The position numbers and the translations under genes are program-made. A stretch of DNA of 60,303 nt from Mesotaenium endlicherianum (taxonomy: Eukaryota; Streptophyta; Zygnematophyceae; Zygnematales; Mesotaeniaceae), in NCBI GenBank assembly GCA_009602735.1, contig WELA01008917.1, positions 386,309-446,611 on the forward strand, in the 5' to 3' direction. The notes beneath the pieces are model-generated. The model saw only the letters and a program-made list of their open reading frames with translations, was not told where the DNA came from and did not search any database. Shown here piece after piece: positions 36,784 through 47,597 of the stretch (position 1 is the first letter of the stretch; each line of letters begins with the position of its first letter).

Positions 36784-38406
36784 CTTCTCCTGCAGACACA
36801 GGCCCTGACTCCCCTTTACGCCCAGGCTCGTCATCTCAAGATGGACCAGTCCTACAACGCCATGGACCGAGATTCCGACGGCGACGGCCGCGCACCGCCT
36901 GGTACGACCTGGCATTCCCAGCGCGAGGGTCCAGCTTCCCAGCAGCCGCCTGCGCCGCGTCCTGGTCCTAGTTCTGGTTTGCTGGGGGGGGGCAAGAGGA
37001 GACAGAAGTCCTCACAGCGACCCAGGGAGTTTCGCTCCCCGTTTCTTTTTCCACGCTCTCCGCCGCCGACAGGTGGTGCAGGGTAGATGGCAGCAGCAGC
37101 CAAGGAGAGGGCACCTGAGGCAGGCCGAGCGCAACCAGCCGCAGGACAGGTGACGCCTGCAGCCCCACAGATCACGCCAGCAGCAGGGCAGGAGGCGCCA
37201 GCCGCAGCGCAGGAGCCACCACCAGCTGTCCCTACTTGGAAGCTGGGGGGGACTCTCACTGGGGCACAAGCTGCTCAGCTAACGGCATTGCTGGATGCAC
37301 GGCGCAGTGCCAGCTTTGCCAGCGGCATGCACGATCTTGGGCGCTACACAGGCGACCCTATGGGGATACCCCTCCAGACAGACGTGTCCATCTTCCAGAA
37401 GCGCTATCGCTACAGCCGCTTTGAGGACAACTTGATCAGCACGCAGACAAGCAAGCTAGAGGAATGTCAGCTCATTCGTGAGTCTGCCTCCACCTACGCT
37501 GCGCACACAGTCATGCCAGCTAAGAAGGACGCCTCAGGCAACTGGTATGAGAAGAGGATGTGCGGTGACTTTCGTAAGCTTAACAAGGTCACTGAGCAGG
37601 ACACATACCCTATGCCGACCCTTGACGAGATCTTCGACGACACCGACGCTTGTACTTGGTTCTTGGTGCTGGATTTGAGGCAGGGCTTCAACCAGAATCC
37701 CATTGCGGAGGAGGACCACCATAAGACGACTTTTTAGGGATTGCAGCGTCTCTACGAGTGGAGGGTTGTGCCCTTTGGCTTGAAGAACGCTCCTGCCACC
37801 TTCCAGCGAGTCATGGATAAGGAGCTGGCAGGGCTCTCCTTTGCCCGGTGCTACATCGATGACGTGCTCGTCTTCAGTGAGACGTTTGAGGAGCACGTGG
37901 CGCATATCACTACAGTCCTAGACCGCTTGGAGGCTGTTGGGCTCAAGTGTCATCCAGGCAAGTGCACCTTTGGGACCCGGGAGGTGGAGTACCTCGGGCA
38001 TCTTCTGTCTTCCAGTGGTTTGGCTACTCAGCTGGCCAAGATCTCGGCCATCACAGGCATCCCGCCGCCGACCGACCTCTCGCAGTTGAGGGCCTTCTTT
38101 GGCATCGCCAACTACTATCGCCGCTTTGTGCCTGGGTTCAACGAGCTGGCCAAGCCGCTCAACGACTTGCTACGCAAGGGCGTTGCCTACGTATGGGGAC
38201 CAGAGCAGCAGGCGGCGTTTGACAAGCTCAAGGAGCTGTTGGTGAGCGCCCCGGTACTACAGCGGCCTGACTATCAGAAGCCCTTCATCCTCCACACCGA
38301 CTGGTCGCAGGCAAGGCTTGGAGCAGTGCTGGTGCAGGAGCATGACGGCTTCGAGCATGTGGTGGCGTACGCCAGCCGCATCAACAACCGTGCCAAGGGC
38401 AACTAG
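36784..38406 (+). pseudogene. pol: Element A reverse transcriptase and truncated RNase H
   Basis: A Pro/Ala-rich linker (TAG 37084) leads into RT. The template region MCGDFRKLNKVT and the first catalytic Asp in VLDLRQGF are present. TAG 37735 then follows KTTF, where Gln is usual. Next come VVPFGLKNAPATFQ and the YIDD catalytic box near 37855. The RT connection (FFGIANYYRRFVPGF) and the start of RNase H (ILHTDWSQARLGAVL, with its first Asp) follow. The frame ends at TAG 38404, and the rest of RNase H is missing, so a deletion joins directly to integrase. One frame runs from the methyltransferase C-terminus to 38406 and is broken only by TAGs. Confidence 0.87.
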
Positions 38407-39824
38407 TGCGCGCGAGCGTGACCGCGTCCTCAAACGTAGCCGGGACTTCGTCTTCATGGAGGGGCGCATGCGGCGAGTGATGGCGGACGGCTCTGTCCTG
38501 GTGGTCTCTGAGCCCGCTATACGCAGCCAGCTGGCGCGATGTGTGCACGAGACGCTTGAACACTTCGGTGTTAAGCGCACTCTCAGCCTCCTCCAGGCTG
38601 AGTACTGGTGGCACGGCATGACTAAGGTCGTCGCCGACGTCGTCAGCAGCTGCACACTTTGCGATCGGGTGCGCTTGAGCTTCACAGCCCGCACCATCGC
38701 CCTCAGCCCTCTCCCTATTCAGGGGCTGTTCTACAGGTGGTCGCTCGACTTGGCTGGGGAGCTGCCCAAGTCTCGCCGAGGCAACCTCTATGTCTTGGTG
38801 ATGATTGAGCACATGTCCAAGTGGATTGAGCTTGTGCCGTTGCCCAGCGAGGCCAGTGAGGGGATTGCCCAGGCTTTCCTCGATCACGTTCTTAGCCGCT
38901 TTGGCAGCTGCGCTGAGGTCCTCACCAACCAAGGCAAAGGGTTCCAGGGCAGCTTTCAAAAACTGCTAGAGCGCTCGATGATCGACCACCGCACCACCTC
39001 CCGCGACCATCCCCGGGCTGACGACCTCGCAGAGCGCATGGTGCAGACCGTCAAGCTTGGGCTGCGGAAGTACTGCCTGGCCCACGACAGCACCCACTGG
39101 GACGACGCCCTTCCATGGTTGGCTATGGGGTACAGGTTCAGTAAGCAGGCCTTCTTGGCCTCGCATTTTCCCTACTTCCTTCTCTATGGCCGACAGCTAG
39201 TCCTGCCCGCAGCAGCCAGGACCGTGGCCGAGAACGTTTTGGACTTGGACAGTCTCGAGACGTGGAGCGCTCTTAACGGGCAGCGTGCACAGCTCTTTCG
39301 GCGCCTGATGCCCATGGCCATGGACAACCTCAGCATTGCTCAGCATCGCAACACACTGAGGTATGCCATGACCCGTAGAGGAGCCTATTGCCCGCGAGTG
39401 TTGCAGTTCTCCGCAGGTGACTTCGTGTACCTGCGGCGCCAGACGAAGAACACCCTCGACACCAGCAGCTCGCCCGTCATCCTGCGCATCAGACGTGTCT
39501 TGGCATCAGGCGTTCTGGAGCTGGAAGGCGCAGATGGCCGTCTGCACAAGGACCACACAAAGAATTGTGGACCATGCCACCTTCCTAACCTTGACATGCA
39601 GGTTCGTCCCCGCGACGCGAGGCAGCCCAAGGACTGGGCGTGCCAGATCTGCCACAGCCCCCGGCCAGGAGGCCAGGATGCTGCTTTGCGACAGCTGTAA
39701 CCTCGGCTTCCTAATCGGCTGCCTTGACCCGCCGCTGGTCCGTGTGCCAGCTGAAGACTGGTTCTGTAGCGACTACACTACTTTAGCTTTAGACAGCGAT
39801 CACAGCCCATTAGCTGGTGGCTGA
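38407..39824 (+). pseudogene. Element A integrase with C-terminal PHD finger
   Basis: An HHCC-type zinc module (HETLEHFG...CTLC) is followed by an rve-type core. The first Asp is in WSLDLAG (38747). The second position reads VLTNQG with Asn at 38927 instead of Asp. The Glu is in LAERMVQT (39032), 34 residues on. After a basic C-terminal domain comes a PHD finger: CQIC (39641-39652), a +1 frameshift, CDSC (39687-39698), GFLIGC (the expected His is Leu at 39711), then WFCSDY (the last Cys is Tyr at 39774). Many gypsy integrases end in a chromodomain. Here a PHD, a histone-tail reader family, takes that place. The Asp to Asn change makes the integrase inactive. Confidence 0.82.
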
Positions 39825-39975
39825 GAGCTGGGGGGGGAATTAGAACATTTGACGCTTGACTGTAGTTTGGCTATAAAGCCACATGTATTATAGACTTCAT
39901 TGTAGCAAAGCCTGCTTGCATATTATGCATTGCTTGTGTCAATGATACGCACCCGACCTCCTACCGCACGACAGC
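39825..39975 (+). other. Element A 3' untranslated region with polypurine tract
   Basis: A G8 run (39830-39837) in GAGAGCTGGGGGGGGAAT is a candidate polypurine tract, but it lies about 138 bases before the LTR. That is farther than usual for plus-strand priming. The 138-base tail is preserved in the remnant at 47946-48082. Confidence 0.5.
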
Positions 39976-40741
39976 TGTCATGATTTATTAAGTCGAGGTT
40001 GACGTACAGAACCAAGCTCTACGTGTGTGAACCATCAACCTAGGAAGACCAACTTTGCATTGACTTTACGCATCCATATGTTGACCTTCTCTAGATTTCC
40101 GAGTCACCAAAGTGTAGCGCGTTGAAGCATCTTCCAAATGGCACCGGTTTCGCGTCATTTGGTTAATTATCGAGCGAGATAGACGCGATCTAGTCCGCAC
40201 TCCTTTCGGCACCTAGCGGAACCACACCAAATGGCCTACTTGTGACTCCATGCACCCAAAGGTGACAATGTTTACTATTCGTGACCCCAAGGACCCCTAG
40301 CTTTGTGCGCACAAATCCGCGAGCCCTTTAATCTACATAAGTCTTGCATTTCCATAGTATAAGTGCATCATTGAGGCTATAACTTGGAGACTGCATCACC
40401 TACTCCTAGAGGAAGCTTCCTTAAGTTCCAGATTCACTTTTGAGGCGCTATCTAGGTAGAACTACCCAAGGTAAGCTCCACCAATGAGAGACACTTAGCA
40501 TATTTTACGTGCTTTGCTTTGATTGGTTTGAGTTATGCTTAGCCTATAGGAGTGCTAGTACATGCCTTGTACACATTAGTGGACATAGGAGGGCCTCCTA
40601 GAGTGACTACATGCATTGGATCCGCCGCACACAACGCCGGGTTTCCAGGATAATAATGCTAGAGATGTCCCTAGAGGAACATCTTCTTAGAAGTCCCATT
40701 ATGCCAGTTGTAAGTCACAGAGATCATCAATAAAGCTTACA
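39976..40741 (+). repeat. Element A 3' LTR
   Basis: 766 bases, starting TGTCATGATT and ending AAAGCTTACA, about 97% identical by eye to 12859-13625. Confidence 0.88.
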
Positions 40742-41462
40742 TGTAATGAATCAATATACTGGTAGATATAATATTCATTTAATTATAATAGTTAATTAGA
40801 TTCAGCCTGCTGAACTCTAGTTAATAATCAGTCTGCTGGACTTCATATTTAACATCAGTTTAATGACTCAGCCGGAAGCAGCAGGCTGAAGTCAACTTAA
40901 GTCAGCTTGCTGACACATTCTTTGACAGCCAGTTGACTTCCACACTCGGTAGCAGCGAACTGCCTCGATATGCATCTAAGTGTGATATGCTAGATGAATG
41001 GCCAGATGACATCCCTATGATGGATGGCGATTCGGGATGATGGGAGATGGCGGTGGATTTGGTTAACCGAGGTCCTACCAACGTGGTTAACTCCCGGGTA
41101 GGCGGTGCCATCGCACTGGCCGTTGAACAGTAAACTCATTCCATGTACATATGCTAGGCATTGCTCTCGAGTTTGGCATTCGGAAACGAGGCCAACTCTC
41201 TTGTACAAGCTTTCTAAGAGAGATCTGAATCCAAGGCGAGAAGCCATTGATATGCACTGTCTTCTAACCTTGCTTATGTATGAGTTTACTGAATGCATTA
41301 TTGATGCTAGTTTACTCGCATTTGACTTACGAGTATTGTTCACTGCTAGTGTGTTGTCCTTTGCCGTTTAACCAGTTAACGAAAAATACCATAAAGATTA
41401 CTTGCTGATATAAAGATCCTTATTAATTGTTAATCGCCTATTTGGTAAGTCGATTCATTTCA
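40742..41462 (+). repeat. Element B 5' LTR
   Basis: From TGTAATGAATC to GATTCATTTCA. It matches 46827-47522 except for 23 extra bases at its 5' end. Confidence 0.75.
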
Positions 41463-41463
41463 G

Positions 41464-41477
41464 TGGTATCGGAGCGG
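41464..41477 (+). promoter_or_regulatory. Element B primer-binding site
   Basis: TGGTATCGGAGCGG starts one base after the LTR and closely matches TGGTATCAGAGC, the usual plant primer site complementary to initiator-Met tRNA. Confidence 0.8.
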
Positions 41478-41496
41478 TTATCACAGTCTTCTTTGT

Positions 41497-42780
41497 ATGG
41501 TAAGGACAAGGTCTCAAACTAGCAACTCCCAAGACATGGAGAACCAAGATAACGAGAATGTCAACAACCAGGCGGAAAGCCATGTAGCGGGAACCCGTAC
41601 CTATTCTGAAGCAGTGGCAGATATTGCAGCTAGAGAGGCTGCAGATGAGGCAGCTGCTATTGCCGCAGTCGCAGCACAGCAAGCTGAGGAGGAGAGGGCC
41701 AGATTAGAAGCTGAACAATTAGCAAAGGCTGCTGAAGATACGGAAGGGAGGGAAGGACAGCCCGCTGATGAGCGCACTATTGAAGAACTTATGGCATCCA
41801 GGGCCAATGTTCTGAACCCACCTCCTGCTGTACAACTCAATGTACCCCTAGGTCAAATACGTGACCGGCTAAATGCGGCAGGAGTTACTGCTGCAGGAGC
41901 GAGAGGGACTGTTGAGGACACTACTCAGCGAGTAGATGCCAATGTTGCTGCTGCATTTGCTAGACTACCACCCCAGAGTGTAGACTTGGGAGCATTGTTC
42001 GTTCAAATGCAGTCGCAAATGGCGACCATGTATCAGTCCCAACAGGAGGACAAAAGAATCATAATGTCTCTACTGCGGGACAGAGACCAACTGGGGTCTC
42101 AAACCACAAGTGGTGGTGGCCGAGGGCCTAGTAAGCCCAAGCCGAAACCTCCCCAGGACTATGATCTTGAGGGAAACAGAAAATATTACCTGATCAAGTT
42201 TCTCGCGGATGTTGAGCAGTGGCTGGAGAACTACCCAGAACTGCAAGATTACGAGAAGGTCAGGCACACCGGTGCGCTACTGAAAGGCAGTGCCGCAGAG
42301 TGGTGGCTATACTGGAAAGGAGAGCGTAAGGCTCAGCAACTCGGTGACCCTACGTGGGTAGAGTTTGTCGAGAAGTTGCATGAGAAGTTTGATGTCATCA
42401 ATTAGCAGGAGAAAGCTATCTATGCGATGATCTCCCTGACACTGAAGCAGACCACTTCAAATGCTGAGTTTGCTCAAAAGTTCCAGGAGAACATGATGAA
42501 ACAGCCAGACTTGCCAGAACGGTATAGGATAGCATACTTCAGTTATGGCTTGAAATCCGAAGTCTCAGGTCATTTTGCAAAGAAGAAGTATGAAAAACTG
42601 GCTGACTTGATCCAGGCTGCTGATGCCTGGGATCAGCAGCAGTTCAATCACGAGCGCCAGAGTGATGCTTTGGTGTCTAAGATTGTCAAAAAGCCCCACG
42701 GTTCCTACAATGCAATTGAAGGAGACCAGGCTGAGGATGATCAGGGTGATGGATATGAGTATGAGTATAATGCTATTCAG
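41497..42780 (+). pseudogene. gag: Element B gag (capsid part), broken by TAG
   Basis: Starts MVRTRSQTSNSQ, a common start in plant gypsy elements. An Ala/Glu-rich coiled region follows, then the retrotransposon-gag core with LLKGSAAEWWLYWKGER. A TAG at 42403 interrupts the frame, which continues to the single n at 42781. Confidence 0.82.
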
Positions 42781-42781
42781 N

Positions 42782-42969
42782 TAATGCTATGTAGACTAGA
42801 GGTAGAGGTGGTTCCTCTCGAGGCGGCTATGGAAGAGGTGGTGGTAGGACTAAGCCGAGACCAGCCTCAGCAAAATCTGTTTGCTTCCATTGCCAGCAGA
42901 CGGGTCACTTTAGAGAACAGTGTCCAGTCAAGCACCTCTCAAAGGTTGAGAGAAAAGACCAACCTTTAA
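42782..42969 (+). pseudogene. Element B nucleocapsid zinc knuckle
   Basis: One CCHC knuckle, CFHCQQTGHFREQC (42882-42923), in a different frame from the upstream gag because of the unresolved n. This frame has a TAA about 70 bases further on, before the protease ORF. Confidence 0.75.
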
Positions 42970-43057
42970 AAGATAGCAACAGTCAGTAATCCAGTCTACT
43001 GACTGTGAGGATGCTAGAGATAGTGACTCATCACTAGCTGCCCTCGTAGCTAGTATT

Positions 43058-44503
43058 ATGGGTCCTGGTGAATTGGATTTACTATGCATGCCCGACAACC
43101 AGATAAAGGAGACCATCAGCAATATAGACATCCAGAGAGTGCACACTCTGGATTCTCTTGTTCCACCTGATGTCCAACATTTCTTTGCTAAGTCAGGAGA
43201 ACAATGCGGAAGTCAGGAACAGACAGTCCCCCCTATCCTACTGCATTGCATGATTGCAGGTAGGAAGATGAGGGCATTTGTTGACGGAGGGGCGTCACAT
43301 ACTTTCATCCATAAGGACTTAGTTAAGCGGCTAAGGCTGCCTACTGTCACCCAAGGGAATAGAAAAATATTCCTTGGAGATGCCGGGAGGAGTTATAACC
43401 AAGCCATTGAGGTCCAGTTAGATTCTGGCATTGCAGTTCTAACTGAAACGCTTACATTTGAGGTACTCAACACTGGCTGTTATGATCTCGTGCTAGGCAG
43501 GTCCTGGCTTAATAGACATCAAGCTGAAGTGTGTTGGAGCAAAGGTACAGTTAAAGTGAGAGGAGCCAGTAATGGGCAGACNAATGGGCAGACTAACTTG
43601 GCACCCACCAGTGCTCTTCCTCCTGTCCTGTGTGGATGGCAAATGAAGGCAAAGAAGAGGCTTCCAGAAGGATGCAAGTTGCTGAATGCAATGGAGTTCG
43701 TCAAAAGCGGGAACCAGAAGGAAGACAAAATGTTCTGTCTGCTGCTAAGAGAGGTACCTCCTCAACCTGAAGAAGTGGTGGAGAAAAAGGCAAGCCCTCC
43801 GGAGCACCCTACTGCTTCGAAAATTGTTGCTCAGTACACGGATGTATTTAATATGCCTCCAGGACTATCCCCTAAGAGAGAAGTAGATCATAGGATTGAT
43901 TTATTACCTGGGAGTCAACCACCCTGGCAACGCACTTATGGCTTGTTTTTTGTGGAGAGCGAGGAGTTGAAAGCACAGATTGCAGAGCTTGAGGAAAATG
44001 GTTATATTTCCCCCAGTAAATCACCTTACGGCGCACCCATCCTATTTGTTACGAAAAAGGATGGCAGTATGCGGATGTGTGTGGATTACAGAGCCGTGAA
44101 CAGAATTACAGTAAAGAACAAGTATGCTTTACCCAGAATCGAGGACTTGCTTGATACCCTATCTGGTGCTAAGGTGTTCAGTAAGATAGATCTCAAAAGT
44201 GGTTATCATCAAATCAGAATTGCTGAGGGGGATGAACACAAGACTGCCTTTCGCACACGTTATGGACACTATGAGTTCAACGTGATGCCATTTGGCCTTA
44301 CTAATGTTCCTGCGACCTTCATAGGTGCTATGAATGACATTTTCAGGCCTTATTTGGATAAAATTGTGCAAGTTTTCTTGGATGATATTTTAATTTTCTC
44401 TAAAAATGAAGCTCAGCACGCTGAACACTTAAAGACAGTCATGGACATTCTGAGAAGAAATCAGTTATATGCTAAAATGAGCAAGTGTTATTTCTTTAAA
44501 TGA
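43058..44503 (+). pseudogene. pol: Element B protease and reverse transcriptase
   Basis: The retropepsin core reads AFVDGGASHTFI, where D-S-G-A is usual, so Ser is replaced by Gly. YDLVLGRSWL matches the family's second hydrophobic motif. RT follows with [28 protein letters not shown] (first Asp), [12 protein letters not shown] and the FLDDIL catalytic box. The frame breaks at TGA 44501 after KCYFF, where a piece of the palm/connection has been lost. A single n at 43582 splits an 11-base direct repeat. Confidence 0.85.
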
Positions 44504-44590
44504 ATATTATATCAACCAATATCCTGATTCATTACAATAAGGGACTGGCCAGTACCACAGTCTGTCTCTGAAGTTAGATCCTTCCTCGGG

Positions 44591-45453
44591 TTGGCTAACT
44601 ACTATAGGAGATTTATTGAGAATTATTCCACAAAGGCCAGTAAACTGACTGACCTTACTAAGAAAGACATCGGGTATGTGTGGGGGGAAGAGCAGCAGGC
44701 TGCCTTCCAGACCCTTAAAGATGCCCTTTGTTCTGCCCCANNNNNNNNNNNNNNNNNNNNNNNNNNNNNNNNNNNNNNNNNNNNNNNNNNNNNNNNNNNN
44801 NNNNNNNNNNNNNNNNNNNNNNNNNNNNNNNNNNNNNNNNNNNNNNNNNGTACTATTTTGTTGCAGCCTGCTGACAAAACCACAAAGGATGGTAAGGTAC
44901 GGCAGGAGTGGCACCCTGTGTTGTACGAGTTTATGAAATTTAATCCAACAGAGATTAATTACTCAGTGCATCATAAGGAGCTGCTAGCTATCATTCATGT
45001 GCTCAAACAGTGGAGAGCATACTTACATGGTAAAGCCTTTAAGGTGATTACAGATCATCTAGCTCTGACCCACTTTCAGAAGAAGTCCAAGCTGTCGAGG
45101 AGGGAGAACCGCTGGAGCCAGATGCTGGAGCAGTTCCAAGTCCAGATCGACTACAAACCAGGGAAGTTGAATCCTGCTGATGCACTCTCTAGAAGACCTG
45201 ACTTGCAAGAAAGGAACTTTAGTCAGCATGCTGTAGATAAAGTCCTGCGTGCACTCACTTCACTAAAGGTGAAAAAGTCCTTTCTTGAACAACTTAGGAA
45301 AGCCTACCTTTCTGACCCAACATTTGAGCCTAGCCCCACTACTAGTGTGTGTCGTGCTACTGCACGCGGGTATAAACTTAAGGGAGGGGTCTGGGTGACT
45401 GAAACCACTTCAGGCAGGCTGAAGCTGGTCATTCCTAATAACTTGGACATAAG
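44591..45453 (+). pseudogene. Element B RT connection and RNase H, with assembly gap
   Basis: Opens with [13 protein letters not shown], then runs into a 109-base N gap (44741-44849). It resumes in RNase H with NYSVHHKELLAIIHVLKQWR and VITDHLALTHF, then the DALSRR tether. It ends at the single n at 45454. Confidence 0.83.
44741..44849. other. Assembly gap (N run)
   Basis: 109 unresolved bases inside element B. Confidence 1.
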
Positions 45454-45454
45454 N

Positions 45455-46030
45455 AAGGTCCCTTTTATTGAGTCAAGCACATGACAGTTTACTGGGTGGA
45501 CATTTAGGGCAGGCCAAGACTGTTGGCAAACAGGCAAAACATTATCATTGGGAGGGAATACCTCGGGAGGCCTTGAAACACGTCAAGTCCTGTGACCTGT
45601 GTCAAAAGAACAAGTCTAGGCACACACCACCGGGTGGCCTCTTACAACCGCTGCCCATCCCAGCTGGCCGTTGGGAAACAATATCCATGGACTGGGTGGT
45701 CACACTGCCACGAATTGCCAATGGGCACTATTTGATACTGGTAGTTGTGGATAAACTGACAAAAATCGTCATTTTCGTCCCCACGGCTGTCAAAGTAACT
45801 GCACTCGAAACAGCGAGACAGTTCTACAACCATGTAGTATGCCAACATGGATGACCGTCACAAACAAGAAGCAGGAGTGTAACCGAGCCCAACTAGATGA
45901 CTTCCACTATGGCCTGGACGGCTATCTCATCCTACCACCTCACATTGCCCCTTGGGACCCCAACCTGAATGGCTGCCTGAGCAATATAAATGCAGAGACC
46001 AAAGAGCACTGGAGGAGGGGGAGAGACTAA
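45455..46030 (+). pseudogene. Element B integrase, truncated
   Basis: The zinc module (HDSLLGGHLG...CDLCQ) and the first catalytic Asp (ISMDWVVTLP) are present. The frame stops at TGA 45852 after VVCQHG, so the second Asp and Glu are absent. A short unrelated-looking stretch continues to TAA at 46028. Most of the catalytic core is deleted. Confidence 0.78.
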
Positions 46031-46123
46031 TGGGCAAAGAATGCAGGCCGGATAGATATCAGCAGGCTGAAGGCCAAGGAACCTCCAGCGCGCCCTAAGA
46101 AAGGGAGGTCAGTAGACTACTCC

Positions 46124-46717
46124 ATGTCTACCAGGGAGCAGGACGACTTAGTGGACGAGACTCCTACTCTCTCAGAGGAGGAGGATGAGGAGGACGAGGA
46201 AGAAGAACAAGGCAAAGGAGAAGCATCAGGAGCTGGTACTCAGGAGACCCAGGGGCAGGCAGGGGCACTTCCTAAGGAACCAAGATCAGGTATATGGAAC
46301 GTGATCTCGGTCATGGAGGCAACTGGACCCCGCACTCGCTCCCCCAGCCCACCTGCCCAAGCAGGGGAAGAAGCTGATTCGACAGTACTTGGCAGCAGAC
46401 ATAGGCAGAAATCCCCAAAGGACAGGGGTGCCAGAAGAGGGACACGCGGGGTGGCCAGAGGTATACCGGCCTCCCCCTTTGCTCAGGGACATGTACCTCT
46501 TGCCAATATATTTCAGCATCCTACTGGAATGCCTGTCTATATGGGGATCAACACCCAAGTGGTTGAAGAGCAGGCTACCATCCTTCGTTCTCCTCGAGGT
46601 CCAACTTTAGAACAAACGGGGTTCTTTAGAAGGCCAGCTGACAGACCTAGAGGGCTGTCCAGATCTAGGTCCAGATCTCAGTCTCCTGATCCTGAAGCCC
46701 CGGGAACAACCCCCTAG
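46124..46717 (+). CDS. Element B ORF after integrase: acidic N-terminus and Arg/Ser tail
   Basis: 197 codons ending in TAG at 46715. The N-terminal part is a Glu/Asp run, the middle Pro/Gly-rich, and the C-terminus an SR-type tail (LSRSRSRSQSPDPE). No known domain is recognised. It lies between the broken integrase and the polypurine tract, so it could be the integrase C-terminal extension or an extra ORF. RS tails in host proteins mediate protein-RNA contacts, but a role here is speculation. Confidence 0.5.
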   Translation: MSTREQDDLVDETPTLSEEEDEEDEEEEQGKGEASGAGTQETQGQAGALPKEPRSGIWNVISVMEATGPRTRSPSPPAQAGEEADSTVLGSRHRQKSPKDRGARRGTRGVARGIPASPFAQGHVPLANIFQHPTGMPVYMGINTQVVEEQATILRSPRGPTLEQTGFFRRPADRPRGLSRSRSRSQSPDPEAPGTTP

Positions 46718-46817
46718 GTGACAGGCTGAAGAGGCAGTCAGTGGGGGAGGCTGGGCAGGTTCAGTTCCCTTATTTAAGACTTCTGCAGTTTAATGTTGTC
46801 AAGGCGACAACAAGTTA

Positions 46818-46828
46818 AGTTGGAGGGA
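46818..46828 (+). promoter_or_regulatory. Element B polypurine tract
   Basis: AGTTGGAGGGA directly precedes the start of LTR similarity at 46827, the expected place for plus-strand priming. Confidence 0.6.
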
Positions 46829-47522
46829 TATAATATTCATTTAAATATAATAGTTAATTAAGTTCAGCCTGCTGAACTCTAGTTAATAATCAGTCTGCTG
46901 GACTTCATATTTAACATCAGTTTAATGACTCAGCCGGAAGCAGCAGGCTGAAGTCAACTTAAGTCAGCTTGCTGACACATTCTTTGACAGCCAGTTGACT
47001 TCCACACTCGGTAGCAGCGAACTGCCTCGATATGCATCTAAGTGTGATATGCTAGATGAATGGCCAGATGACATCCCTATGATGGATGGCGATTCGGGAT
47101 GATGGGAGATGGCGGTGGATTTGGTTAACCGAGGTCCTACCAACGTGGTTAACTCCCGGGTAGGCGGTGCCATCGCACTGGCCGTTGAACAGTAAACTCA
47201 TTCCATGTACATATGCTAGGCATTGCTCTCGAGTTCGGCATTTGGAAACGAGGCCAACTCTCTTGTACAGCTTACTAAGAGAAACCTGAATCCAAGGCGA
47301 GAAGCCATTGATACACACTGTCTTCCAACCTTGCTTATGTATGAATTTACTGATTGCATTATTGATGCTAGTTTACTTGCATATGACTTACGAGTATTAT
47401 TCACTGCTAGTGTGTAGTCCTTTGCTGTTAAATCAATTAACGAAAAATACCATAAAGATTACTTGCTGATATAAAGATCTTCATTAATTGTTAATCGCCT
47501 ATTTGGTAAGTCAATTCATTTT
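46827..47522 (+). repeat. Element B 3' LTR (first part)
   Basis: Matches 40765-41462 with scattered differences and lacks the first 23 bases of the 5' LTR. It ends with a TCAATTCATTTTA variant. Confidence 0.75.
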
Positions 47523-47597
47523 ACTTGTGAATCACAGAGAGGGAGTGATAGGGTGCTTGGCCTTGATAGTATGGTGGACGTTATGCCTATGTCTCAG
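47523..47597. other. 75-base unique spacer inside the B 3' end
   Basis: Sequence not found elsewhere in the window, separating the B 3' LTR from a second copy of the LTR tail. Confidence 0.6.

Larger units (their letters stand above)
12859..40741 (+). mobile_element. Element A: degenerate LTR retrotransposon with DNA methyltransferase and PHD finger (assembly-inflated)
   Basis: LTRs of 767 bp (12859-13625) and 766 bp (39976-40741) start TGTCATG and end CTTACA. By eye they differ at about two dozen positions (about 3%), mostly transitions. The internal order is gag, CCHC nucleocapsid, Ala/Pro linker, retropepsin, Arg-rich region, C5-MTase, RT, RNase H (truncated), integrase, PHD. RT before integrase places it in the Ty3/gypsy order. 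Joining 12859-14332 to 29955-40741 gives one full-length copy of 12,261 bp. The other 15.6 kb repeats the same sequence behind single 'n' characters. Many stops and altered catalytic residues show that this copy is inactive. Confidence 0.88.
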
